Positions 32,901-44,179 of a DNA stretch of 64,000 nucleotides are shown here, piece after piece. Numbering within the stretch: position 1 is the first letter of the stretch; each line of letters opens with the position of its first letter. The position numbers and the translations under genes are program-made. Location of the stretch: positions 744,001 through 808,000 of the forward strand of contig MU008157.1 in assembly GCA_010909165.1 (NCBI GenBank), written 5' to 3'. Under the pieces are notes generated by a model. It was not told the DNA's origin and ran no database searches. It saw only the letters and a program-made list of their open reading frames with translations. Origin of the DNA: Anthoceros angustus. Lineage: Eukaryota; Streptophyta; Anthocerotopsida; Anthocerotales; Anthocerotaceae.

Positions 32901-35900
32901 TTGTGGGCACGGGGGGACATGGAGGTACTTGATCCATGCCTTGGCAGACCGGATCCTACCTATGGGTTGGATTCTTAAGGAGGAAACTCTCACCCATCCA
33001 GATTCAAGAGCTCACCGAGGAGTGCACTGCACGGCGAGCAGAGAGAGGAGTCCAGCTGAGGAGGTAGAGATTTTATGGGAGAGATTGCCCAACCAGCCAA
33101 GAGGGAGGAGGCAAGAGGAGAACATGGGGCTAGGCGGCCTAGGAGGCCAGGGAGGTAATAGGGGTAAGTGGCCTGAAATAGCTAAAGGCCCATGTGTTAT
33201 AGACTAAATCTTATCCTCTCTCATAGGAATTGATAGATAGGCCTCTAGGATTGGTAGGCTAAGACCGATTGGTATTTTTGGCAAGCCAAGCTTTTGTGTG
33301 ATCTTGGGTATAAGAGGCACCTCTTGATGAAATGTAAGCAATGTTGGCCTAAGTCTCGGTGTTTGGGGTGAGCACGGGGTTTGGGAGTACGGATCCGGTT
33401 GTAAGTCTAGACACCTTTGTCACAGGGGAGCCAAGAAGACTACCAAGTTGCCCGGATCGTGGCCGGATTAGCCAGTGGATCCCTGCTCTCACTCACTAAG
33501 AAGCTAGAGCACATTCGACCATTTTCTTGTCTTTCTCTATGAGGTGGTGAGAGGGTCCAAGATAGATTGGGCTAGGATGTTCTATGACACAAGATGCGGA
33601 GAGGGACCACTTGACCCTACCATCACCCAGCCTCAGCTCTATCTCCTTCTTAATCCACATTTTGACCATGCCAAGTTCGGAGGGATAGAGATGGTCTCAC
33701 CTTCCATGCCCGGAGGTGTTTGAAAGAAGGAAGCCCAAAGAGGAGTCGAGGAAGAGGCCTCCATGCGGGAGTGAAGATGAGAAGTCAAGTGTCCATGAAG
33801 AGGAATGTGGCGGTTGCTAAGCCAGCGGTTGCTAACAAGCAAGTTGCTAAGACTAAGCACCAAGAGGTCGGGGAGCAACAGGGACTCCAACCACTCCTAG
33901 AGCCACAAGAGCACGACGGGAACTCACGGGAGGCGGGATAAAAAAGGGAGGCGGCACCAGTTCAGAGCCCGTGGCGGGAAGCCAGTCAGCGGAATCAACC
34001 TTGGGCACGGCCGATGACCGAGAAAGTCACTACTGCTCAAGGGTGACCCTCAAGTATACCCCAAGTGGTCGCAGGGAGAGTCGGTCAGAGATAGGAAGGA
34101 GGGAACCCATCCCTAGGTTTGGGGCCTAACATCACCGCAAGATGGTCTCAGCTATGGCACGCACTAGGGTGAGATGGAGGACCGATAGCTCGTCCTCTCT
34201 TTAGGTTTACAGCGCAGGGGAACAGGGGAGCTGAGGAGCTCCAGGAATGAAGCGAAGGAGGTCTTGGAGGGACGCCTAGGTAGCATGGAAGCGGAATTAA
34301 GGAAGGTCCGAGAAGAGTTGCAGCAAGACCAAGGATCAGAAACCTCATGGTTCGCTCTCGGACGCCAAAGCACCATAGGGGAGCTGCAGAATGTCATCTC
34401 GGATGCAAGTTCAGCCACTGCGGATGCCTCGGGCCAGAAGGAAAGGGACGAGGCAAGGAAAGGTTGGAAAGAGGCCAAGAGGGCTGTGGATTGCAAGGAG
34501 AGCCACCGTGGAAGATGCGGAGCCTCCATGGAAGAATCATTCGAGTTGGCAGAGGTTGCTAAGCAAGCCCGCTAAGAAACACAACTCAGACCACTGCTAA
34601 GGGAGCAACAGCTCCAAGACCAGCTACAACAAGGAAGAAGGGGCAATGTAAGACCGGGAGGAGGACAACAGCCGGGAGCGGGTAAGCACCGCCTAAGAAG
34701 TCTAACTTCCCAATGGTGCATTAGATTGAGGGATGCTTATCAAGATAACCATGTGCCCGGATTCTCCTTGGCTGGAGAGAAGATTGTCTCCCAGTTTATG
34801 TTGTTGTGGGCACAGGGGGACATGGAGGTACTTGATCCATGCCTTGACGCACCGGATCCTACCTATGGGTTGGATTCTTAAGGAGGAAACTCTCACCGAC
34901 CCAGATTCAAGAGCTCACCGAGGAGTGCACTGCACGGCGAGCACAAGAGAGAGGAGTCCAGCTGAGGAGGTAGAGATTTTATGGGAGAGATTGCCCAACC
35001 AGCCAAGAGGGAGGAGGCAAGAGGAGAACATGGGGCTAGGCGGCCTAGGAGGCCAGGGAGGTAATAGGGGTAAGTGGCCTCAAATAGCTAAAGGCCCATG
35101 TGTTATAGACTAAATCTTATCCTCTCTCATAGGAATTGATAGATAGGCCTCTAGGATTGGTAGGCTAAGACCGATTGGTATTTTTGGCAAGCCAAGCTTT
35201 TGTGTGATCTTGGGTATAAGAGGCACCTCTTGATGAAATGTAAGCAATGTTGGCCTAAGTCTCGGTGTTTGGGGTGAGCACGGGGTTTGGGAGTACGGAT
35301 CCGGTTGTAAGTCTAGACACCTTTGTCACAGGGGAGCCAAGAAGACTACCAAGTTGCCCGGATTCTCCTTGGCTGGAGAGAAGATTGTCTCCCAGTTTAT
35401 GTTGTTGTGGGCACAGGGGGACATGGAGGTACTTGATCCATGCCTTGACGCACCGGATCCTACCTATGGGTTGGATTCTTAAGGAGGAAACTCTCACCGA
35501 CCCAGGATTCAAGAGCTCACCGAGGAGGAGTACTGACTATCAGCGAGCACAAGAGAGAGGAGTCCACTGAGGAGGTAGAGATTTTATGGGAGAGATTGCC
35601 CAACCAGCCAAGAGGGAGGAGAGCAAGAGGAGAACATGGGGCTAGGCGGCCTAGGAGGCCTGTGAGAGGTAATAGGGGTAAGTGGCCACAATAGCTAAAG
35701 GCCCATGTGTTATAGGCTAAATCTTATCCTCTCTCATAGTGGATGAGATAGGCCTCTAGGATTGGTAGGCTAAGACCGATTGGTATTTTTGGCAAGTAGC
35801 AGCTTTTGTGATCTTGGGTATAAGAGGCACCTCTTGATGAAATGTAAGCAATGTTAAGTCTTGGTGTTTGGGGTGAGCACGGGGTTTGGGAGTACCGGAT

Positions 35901-36951
35901 CCAGTCGTAAGTCTAGAACCGCTCTCACGAGAAGCCGAGAAGACTACTGTTGCCTGATCTGGCGGATCCGCAAGAGTGGTGGAAAGCAAGGGAGGGAGCC
36001 TTGAGGTCTCCTTGGAGGGAGTTCCAAGGTCAAGAGGAAGGGGTTGTGAAGCCGGGAGGAGGCTCTTCCTCATTCTCTTGCTAGTCTAGTACTCACCTTG
36101 TGTTTGAGTTTTCGTGTGTTGGAGAGGTGTTTGGAAAGAGGAGAGGGACAAGGGAACTATGGAGAAGTGGAGAATGGACATGGAGAGTTCTTGATTGGCT
36201 GTTTGAGAGGAAAAGAAGGATGGAGAAGTCTGTAAGTGATGTTTGTGTTCTGAAGAGAGATGTGAGTGGAGGTTGAAGATCCGTGAGTGGATGAGATGGA
36301 ATGATTGGGGGAGGTGAACAAGTATTTTGAGAGTTGGTGAAGTTGTAAGGTCTGGATGAGAACCTTGAGGGGTGGAGAGGTGGAGTGGGAGGATTGAATG
36401 GGCGTGAGGTGTGAGAACAAGGGAGTTGAAGAGGGGCTGGGGAAACTTGGAGAGTGTGGTGAGAAGAGGCACCTCAAGGTGAGAGCTGGAAGGTCTGAGC
36501 TGGAAGGTGAGCTGAAAGGCTGAGAGGCAAGGAAGTCAAGAAGTCTGCAAGAGTGAGGGAGTTATGGGCAGAATCACATTGGTGGATCTAACTTTGTGGA
36601 TGAATAAGAGAGAGAGAGAGAGGTCAGCTTATCCACTTGGATCCCGACAGGACCCACCTTCTATTAATAGCCGACTGATCCCAAGGTGGACCCCTCTGCT
36701 AGAAATAGAGGGTTGCTAAGTTAGCAACGGGTCATCCGTTCTAAGGTAGCGTGGCTAAGATAGCAGTCCGAGTGTTGTTAGGGTAGTAGTAGTGCTGCAG
36801 ATGTTTTGGCGTGTCGTGTTTGGTTGGATTGGCTATGTTTTGGTTGTCTTGACACGAAATCACTCCCTTGGGTACGAATCTCAAGTCTACAACGATAAAG
36901 AGGGTAAATGTGGCCTCTTTGTGACCACTTGGTTTAGAAAATCACTCCACA
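29946..36951 (+). repeat. Giant LTR 2 (7.0 kb, internally duplicated)
   Basis: Same order as LTR1, with two backward jumps: near 33,460 (shared GGCCGGAT) back to the middle of the reading frame, and near 35,355 (shared TGCCCGGAT) back to its last third. Without these it would be about 4.5 kb. A 23-base repeat GCGAAATCATTGG... is doubled at 30,230-30,275. It serves as 3' LTR of element 1 and 5' LTR of element 2. Confidence 0.82.
31129..35715 (+). pseudogene. LTR-resident MGPKKN reading frame (LTR2, one full run and two partial repeats)
   Basis: The ATG at 31,129 gives MGPKKNTPVAIEAI. The best-preserved part (31,623-31,970) reads RERDHLTLPSPSLSSISF if followed in frame, then KPKEESEEEVISSGTGSED and NVAVAKASAAVANKAAGVAK. 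The stop of the first run is near 33,207. Partial repeats cover 33,461-35,127 and 35,358-35,715. It is acidic and Lys/Ala-rich with a coiled-coil-like middle; no domain is recognised. Confidence 0.5.
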
Positions 36952-36954
36952 TTT

Positions 36955-36966
36955 TGGCGCCGTTGC
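36955..36966 (+). other. Primer-binding site (tRNA-Asp type), element 2
   Basis: TGGCGCCGTTGC, a 12-base complement of the tRNA-Asp 3' end, begins 3 bases after LTR2 ends. Confidence 0.78.
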
Positions 36967-37044
36967 GGTGTCATTGTTGTCAAGACCTTAGAGTAGACTA
37001 ACCTTGTCTAGTAGTGTATTGGGAGTCTTGAGTGTGATACATGG

Positions 37045-39570
37045 ATGCTACCCATTGAGTCGAAAGTTCCGACTCCACCGTGAAGAAGACTCAAGAAGAA
37101 GACAACGCTGCCGTGGAGCGAGGCGAAGGGGCACAGGAGGAGAGCGTGCAACGCTGGCAGGGAGGAGCCAAGAAGCAACAGCTGCCTAGGATGACCATCC
37201 TTGTCTTCGACCTCCGTCAACTTGTGCACCGTGAACTCAAGAACTTTTGACAGGCGTTGCTACAGAGATCATAGACCAACAATCAGTTCGATAGTGACGA
37301 CATCATGGCGACTTGCCTTTTGCAATAACTACCAGCCCATACCGTATGGAGAGAAGAAGGGTATGAAGATCCGACGAGTTTGTTGAACGCTTTGAGCAAC
37401 TAACCATTGCAAATCAGAATCGTGGATCTGCGGCGCATCTTCTCACGGAGTTCTTCGCGGAGGGCCAGCCAAGTGGTACAAGAGAGTACCTCAAGGCATC
37501 AAGACCCCAAAGAACCTTCAACGAATCAAGAAAGCCTTTTGTGAGAGGTTCAGGGAATAGATGTAGAAGGCTACGTGTTGTCAAAGTTGGAGTTTTTGAG
37601 GAGAAGAAGGAAGGAGACCTTGCAAGCTTATGTTGAGAGGTTTCTTAACTTGCGTGATCGTAGTGGTCCTCACTCGATTTCTGAGCCATTCGGTGGTTTG
37701 CTAAGGTTAGATCCCGAGATGGGCCGACATGTGAGGCACAAGCGGAAAAATAGACAAGGCCATCAAGGCGGCACTCAACTACGAAGAATCCAACTCCTTG
37801 GACAAGAAGAAGCACAAGAAGGAAAAGAGCAAGAAGAAGAAGTCCAAGCGAGGGAAGAAGGACAAGGGATCTTCGTCGGAGGAGAATCTTCGAGGAGAGT
37901 GACTCCTCTCAAGACTCAGACCGGAGGACTCTTCCTGAGGATGGCACGAGGAAGAATCCTCAAGACGAGACGCAGGAAGAAGAAGGTTGATGCGCTAAGA
38001 AACCAGAGGCTCGAGGATCAAGGGAGCTGGCCAGGCTAAACAAGAGGTCGCTAGTGCTAAGAAGGAAGTGGAACAAGTCAAGAGGGAGGCTGCAGTGAAG
38101 GTGCAACAAGAAATGAAGATGGAGGAAATGATGAGCAAATTCGAGAAGTTTCACCTCAACGCCGTGAAGGAGCATGAGAAGAGGAGAGCGCATCCAATGC
38201 TAACTGCTTTGTTCCACTTGTGGCCAGCCAGCCACATAAGTCCAACTCATGTGGCCAAGGTGCACATGCTCGCCACGAGGAGGAGGAAGAGGCGATGGAG
38301 GATACCTACCGGATCCAGGTTTCCAGGACAACGATCTGACCCATCCATCGATGCTGCGAAATTCCATGGGGGTGCATTCGTAACCAAGTGCCTGTGGTTG
38401 CTAACCAACGGTGCGTTCGGCCAACGTAGGGGCTTTGGTCATTATGCAAATAGGTTCATCGCAACAAGACAGCCAATGGTGACTACGAACCGTGTGCCAA
38501 GACGCAAACAACAGGTCATGTGGCCAAGGTGCACATGCTCGCCACGAGGAGGAGGAAGAGGATCGCTGGAGGATACCTACCGGATCCGTGAGGTTTCCAG
38601 GACAAGTACCCCAAGACCGCCCATCCATCGATGCCGAAATTCCATGGGGGCATTCGTAACAACCAAGTGCCTGTGGTTGCTAACCAAGCAACGGTGCGGT
38701 TGGGCTACTAGGGGCTTTGGTCATTATGCAAATAGGCTCATCGCAACAAGACAGCCAATGGTGACTACGAACGTGTGCCAAGGAAGCAAACAACGGTCAT
38801 GTAGCGGGAGTGTCACTTGCCCAAACCGAGGAAGATCGCTCAATTGCTCAACCACCAGCGGGGGTTCGCAAGCGCAAGGCTGGCAGCCATGCACGTGGAG
38901 GATGCCCTTAGCTTTGGGAGGATGCGGAAGCCATGGTGTTACGGGAGCTAGATGGACTGGGGGTGGAGGAGACTACTCAGGCTGCAGCCATGGTCATGCG
39001 AGGAATGAAAAGCTAGGAAGCTGCGGAAGAAGAAAGAGACGGAGGTGCAATCACCAAAGTCAAGAGAGCACTCCAAGCCCTGGAGGGAACGGATCTAGAG
39101 GAGACACTTGAGAAGGAGAACCCGAGAAGGAAGAATCAAGGAGTGAATCGCGGGGCCATGCCGAGAAAAGAAGTTCCAGAAAAGGGAGAGGAAACCCGAG
39201 TTTCCCGGACGTCGCCGGAAGTCATGGAGATGATAGAGGAGGAATTGACCAAGACAAATGGCATGATCCTCGAGACGCAGAAGTCCTCCGGTTAGCAACC
39301 GCCGTTGCTAAGGCGGCTAAGCAAGCAACGCGCGTTGTTGCTAAGCAACCGCGACATCGCTGGGAAGAAGGAGGGATCGAGGACCATTTAACCTTGAAGC
39401 CATCATGGATCGCCATTTGCTATACGTTTGGTCAACTATTGAAGGACAACCAAGCAGCAACAAGTTCGGAGGGCCTTGCAAGAGGCACGCAACCAAGAGG
39501 AAGAGGCGATTGCCCAAGCCAGACCAAGGGTGACTCCCACAACCTAGTGTCCATGATAGACCAAGGCCAG
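37045..39570 (+). pseudogene. gag of element 2
   Basis: ATG at 37,045 in the same context as element 1. The gag core (AYVERFLNLRDRSGPHS), Lys-rich stretch and a zinc knuckle near 38,205-38,260 (FHLWPASH frame, CxxC...TKSNC-like) are recognisable. A segment after the knuckle (about 38,250-38,510) is repeated at 38,515-38,800 with TCATGT at the join. The rest encodes charged sequence with EVMEMIEEELTKT. Frames are broken. Confidence 0.8.
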
Positions 39571-39850
39571 TCGGAGGCCGTAGAGATCGGGGCGCTCAAG
39601 CGGGTTCCCCGGATACCGGATCCGGGGTGAACATCATGACGGAAGCAATAGCAAGGAAGCTTGGGTTGGACATTGAGCATACCACAGGGTCGAGATTCGA
39701 CATGTCAAAAATGCATGGAGAATCAAGGAGTAACCACCATCATAGGGACCATTCCTATCTCATGGACTATGTGGTTATCCGGACAAGGCCAGGTACGACA
39801 TCCTATTGGGAAGGACCTGGGTATGGCTCAAGATGCAAGATGACTTGGGA
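39571..39850 (+). pseudogene. Aspartic protease of element 2
   Basis: DTGSGVNIMTEAIARKLGLD is intact from about 39,612, then VTTIIGTIPISWTMW and related frames cover the flap and the YDILLG strand. It matches element 1 at 24,940-25,230. Confidence 0.85.
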
Positions 39851-40330
39851 GGAAGGAAGTGGCTTTTAAGCCAATGGATTGGGACCCCAAGACAAGGAAG
39901 GCGAATTTGTTTGAGTTGGAGCAGGATACCTCACGTGGGGAGACTCCTACAGAACGGAAGGATACACATCACCGGAGAAACATCCGACTGGAGGAAGAAG
40001 GGAACGACAAATTTCCTTTTGCACATATCGCATGGTCGATGAGGAGGAAGAGTATAGGAGGGATATCCCTTACTCCCTCAATTTGGTGGATCGCTTTGGG
40101 TTCATGGAGGACCGGTGGAGAGGCGACAACCGCCTAACAGGCGGTTGCAGGAAGCACCGATTCTCAAAAGCGGTTGCTAAGGAAGCAGGATTGAACAACG
40201 TTGCTAAGGAAGGGGCCCAGATCGACCTGAGGAGGGTGAGCCAGATCATTCGATTCACCTCGAGGACCTATTTAGGGAGTGGGGATGAGGGAAGAGGACC
40301 CTCGTGAACCGGAGGAAGGGTTTGGTGAGA
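39851..40330 (+). pseudogene. Linker between protease and RT, element 2
   Basis: Matches 25,231-25,690. Contains AFKPMDWDPKTRKANLFELE in one frame and AHIAWSMRRKSIGGISLTPS in another; GTTGCTAAGGAAG occurs twice (near 40,172 and 40,200). No domain is recognised. Confidence 0.5.
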
Positions 40331-41345
40331 GTTCAGCACCCGTGGAGCGAGAATGGGTACAAGCGACGAGATTAAGGATGTGGAGGTATTGCCCGAAGGT
40401 CTGAAGTTTGCACGATGGAACCTGATTGGAAGAAGGAATGAAACAGCTCCTTCGAGTTCATCGACGTGTTTGCGAGGTGAATGATATGAAGGGATTCCCA
40501 AGAAGTGGGGAGCATAGGATCGATTTGGAGCCGTGAGCGACTCCGCGGTCCCAATACAAGTCGAACCCAAAGTACTCACAAGGTGAAGGAGCAATTGTAC
40601 TTGAAGGCGACGCCATCTATCCAATCGAACACGGAGTGGTGGCTCCGATCGTGTGGTTCAAGAAGCGGCCGAAAGATTCGAGTATGCCAAGACCGAGGAA
40701 GCTCAACAAAGCAACCAAGAAGGACCATTTCCTCGCCATTCATCGACAACATCCCGGATTTGGTGGTCGGAAGATGTGTACTCGTTCTTGGGCTGCACGG
40801 GTACAATCACCGCACTTGAGGGAGAGTGACTGCCTCTAACCTTCACAACGGATTGGGGACCTTCGCACAAGAGAAGTGCTCGGATTGACGGGCGCCCGTT
40901 CCTTCATGCGGAGCATGGTTGAGATCTTCAAGGAGTATCTCCACAAGTTCATGGAGGTATTCCTAGATGATTTTGTGTGTTTGGGAGTGTGGAGGAGCAC
41001 CGGATCACTTGCGGCGTTGCTTGGCGAGGTGTCGTGAAACTCAACTTTGCCTACATCCCGAGAAATGCTACTTTGGCATGCGGGAGGGATTTTGTTGGGG
41101 CACAAATTTGGGGCATCAAGTTGATCCGCATAAGGTGAAGATGATTGTTGCCCGAAGCTAACTCTCAAGGAACTCCGGGGTTCCTTGGCATGGTGGGCTA
41201 CTACGCTTTGTGCCTAACTTTGCTAGGAGGGCCTCACGACCAGCTTGTTGAGGAAGGACCAAGAGTGGGACGGGCTGAGAGGAGGCAGATTTCAAGATTT
41301 GAGGACCACGTTGGCCAACCCTCAAGGGACCGGATTGGAGCAAGA
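40331..41345 (+). pseudogene. Reverse transcriptase of element 2
   Basis: Single copy of the RT with the box MEVFLDDF near 40,951-40,975, preceded by a degraded DHF...IDNI region and followed by RETQLCLHPEKCYFGMREGF and the thumb. Many one- to three-base losses relative to element 1 break the frame. Confidence 0.85.
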
Positions 41346-41870
41346 AGTTCCATGTTTTCGTGGATGTTTCCGCCGCCATTGGTACGCTTGAGATGATAAC
41401 AAAGAGAGACTACCCGATCTACTACTACTAAGGCAACTCACCGATGCGGAGCGCAAGTACACAACAATCGAAAGGGAAGCCCTTGGCATGGTGTATTCAA
41501 GAAGAAAGTTTCGCCATTATCTCCTCTCCTATGAGTTTGTGTTTCATGTTGACCATTTTGCTCTCAAGCATCTTGTCAACAAGGCGGACTATCCGTGCAT
41601 AGCTCGTTGGATCTTCTTGTAAGAGTTCACCTTCACGGTGGAGACACGTGAGGAGGAAGCATGTGAACGCCGACTACTTGTCTCGCTTGAAGACGGAGAA
41701 GGTGGAGCATGATCAAGAAGATCATTTTCCGATGAAGCTTTCTTCTTTGGAGGAGGATGAGGAGAGTGCTAGGCCCAATGCCAAGTTGATCGGAAACGGA
41801 GGTACAGCACCAAATGAGAAGGGAGGGAGAAGTTTTGCAGCCACCTATGAGGAGGTCTTTCGCTTTTAGC
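41346..41870 (+). pseudogene. RNase H of element 2
   Basis: N-terminal pieces (FSWMFPPPL frame; ERKYTTIEREALGMVYS) and the C-terminal half HYLLSYEFVFHVDHFALKHL, RRKHVNADYLSRLKTEK occur once, in normal order. This is the reference for the triplicated segment in element 1. Confidence 0.85.
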
Positions 41871-41939
41871 AAGTCGATACCTGAATGTGTCACAACAGAG
41901 GTTGTTCCTATACTTCTCCGCACTGTTGCTGTTAAGACA

Positions 41940-42976
41940 AAATGCAGGTAGGGCCGGATGGAGTTGAGAGGTTGTGGGTCAAGGATGGTCAAAAGGACCG
42001 GGTTCTCGCCGCCTTGCATGAGGAGGAGGCCGGAGGTCACTACGCCAACGTGACTGTAAGAAGATCTTGGAGGTGGTATTGGTGGCCAACCTTGCACGAT
42101 GCTAGGGAGTTCATCAAGCGTTGTGATGCATGTCAAAGGGTTGGGAAGCCAACCAGACCACACAAAGGGCCATTGGTCCCTATCCTAGCCTTGGCGCCTT
42201 TGAGAAGTGGGGATTGACTTACTGCGATTCATCGACCAAGGGGAGAACCAATATATTCGTAGCAACGGACTCACATGGTGGAAGCTCAAGCCTTGCCCGT
42301 GGACACAGAAATGTGGTGGCCAGTTCTTGTTTGAGCATATCATCACAAACGGTGCCCGTTGGAGTTGGTTAGCGAGGTACCCATTTCATCAACGAGGTGA
42401 TCTCACACATGGTGAAGTACTTCAACATCAGCCACCGGAAGACCACCCCTACAACCCCAAGGCGAATGGACTCACGGAGAAAGCTAATGGGTTGCTTTGC
42501 AGATCCTCAACAAGTTAACCATCACTTACACTTACGATTGGGACCAGCTTCACTCACGTTGTGGGCGATGGACAGGAGAAGGTGACCACATGAGACTCCC
42601 TACCTCACCTATGGGCATTCACCACCATGCCCATTGAGTTTGAAGTGCCAACGCTGAGAGTCCAAGAGCATAAGAGGATGACGGTGGAGGAGAGCCATTG
42701 AGAGGCTCATAGGCTTTGTTCAAAGACATGGAGTAGGAACAAGCCTTGGCAGTCCTACGTCAAGAGAAGAGGAAGGAATGGCATGACCTAAGTCGCAAAA
42801 ACAAGAGTACGTTGTTCCGGGACTTGGCGTTCTGTGACACAGTACATGCACTTCCGAAGTCGCATCTTAGATGGATGGGTCCCTGGTGCTGCAGTGTTCG
42901 ACAATGGATCCATATGCAACTGATGGACCCCCAACTGTGGTCAATGGTTGGCGCGTGAAGAAGTATTACCAATAAG
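41940..42976 (+). pseudogene. Integrase of element 2
   Basis: Best preserved integrase of this family: VERLWVKDGQKDRVLAALH, HEEEAGGHYANVTVRR, WRWYWWPTLHDAREFIKRCD and CDACQRVGKPTRPHKGPLVP in one frame (41,942-42,217), giving the HHCC site. The core continues in other frames (NIFVATDSHGG; NPKANGLTEKANG). The C-terminus includes VLRQEKRKEWHDLSRKNKST. It inserts element DNA in the family; this copy is dead. Confidence 0.88.
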
Positions 42977-44179
42977 TTGGCGGGACGCCAACAAATGAGA
43001 AGGGAGTATGTGGTGACCACATGGGTACTCGACCCCTCAAAGGAGTGTTTTTGTTTTGTGTTTAAGTTGTGAGAATCGTGTGGAGTTGGAATGTGAAGTA
43101 GGTTAGGAAATAAGAAAAGTCTACTAGAGCCTAGTAGGAGGAAGAGAGTCTAGTCCCGATCCCGGATGTAACCTTGAGGGTTATTGCTCGGCCGGTTGCT
43201 ACGCGGTGCTAGGGCCGATGCTAAGACTGTTGCTATGACACAACTCGACTGTTGCTATGGTAGCAACCAAGTCGGAGTTATTTTCCGATAAATGGAAAAC
43301 CTAATTGAGCGAAATCATTGGAAATACCCAACGGAAGTAACGGGGTCCTATTAGCAATTTCAAGGGAAGGACAAGGAATATTTAGGTGGCAGCGCCACCT
43401 CAAGCTCGGGCGTGGCCGGAGGCCGGAGGCGGGAGAAGCATGACATCGGCCCCAGCGGGAAGCGCCTCGAGGGCCGAATCGGGTGGTGGGTCCGGCGGAT
43501 CGGTGGCGAGCGAAGCGGGAGGCAGTCTTGAGGGCACGGCAGATTCCAAGCTCTGGAGGAGCCAGTGAGCGAAGACCGTGGGAGCTCGAGCGGCGGAGCA
43601 ATCGAAGCGGTGAGAAGCCCAACAGGGGTGGGGAATAATCGGGCGCGGCTCGAAGGCGGGCGGCGCTCGGGTCGGGTACGTAAGGCGAGAAAGTAGGGCG
43701 GCGTGAGGCCGTGGAATTGCCAGGAAGGAGGTGCACAGGTGGGTGCGGGTGGTGGCACGCACCCTAAGGAGGCTCGGATTAAGGCGGGCGGCGCACTGTG
43801 GGGTCACCGTCAACCACGGTTGCGGATTTTCTCCCACTCACATATTTGAGGCGGGCGATGGAGCGGCGGGGGCGGGCGGCATGTTGTGGTATGGGGGTTC
43901 AAAGTGGTGTCAACAGGGGTGGGTGACAAGCTTTCGGGTCGTAGACACGGCGAGGGGCGGGCCGAGAATAGATGTAGGAGGGAGGTTGGTGGATTCTGGA
44001 GAAAAATCGATGCACTCCGCCCGTGGAGATGGGTGCGAGGAGGTGGCTTACCCCTATCCAAGCGGCCGAGGGTTGAAGAAATTTGGTGAGTCGACCGAAG
44101 GCGACACCGGTAGCTGGAAATCTGCAATGGCGGTGTAGCCGGACACTACTGTAAACTCTGCTCCGTCAGGACAAGGAGC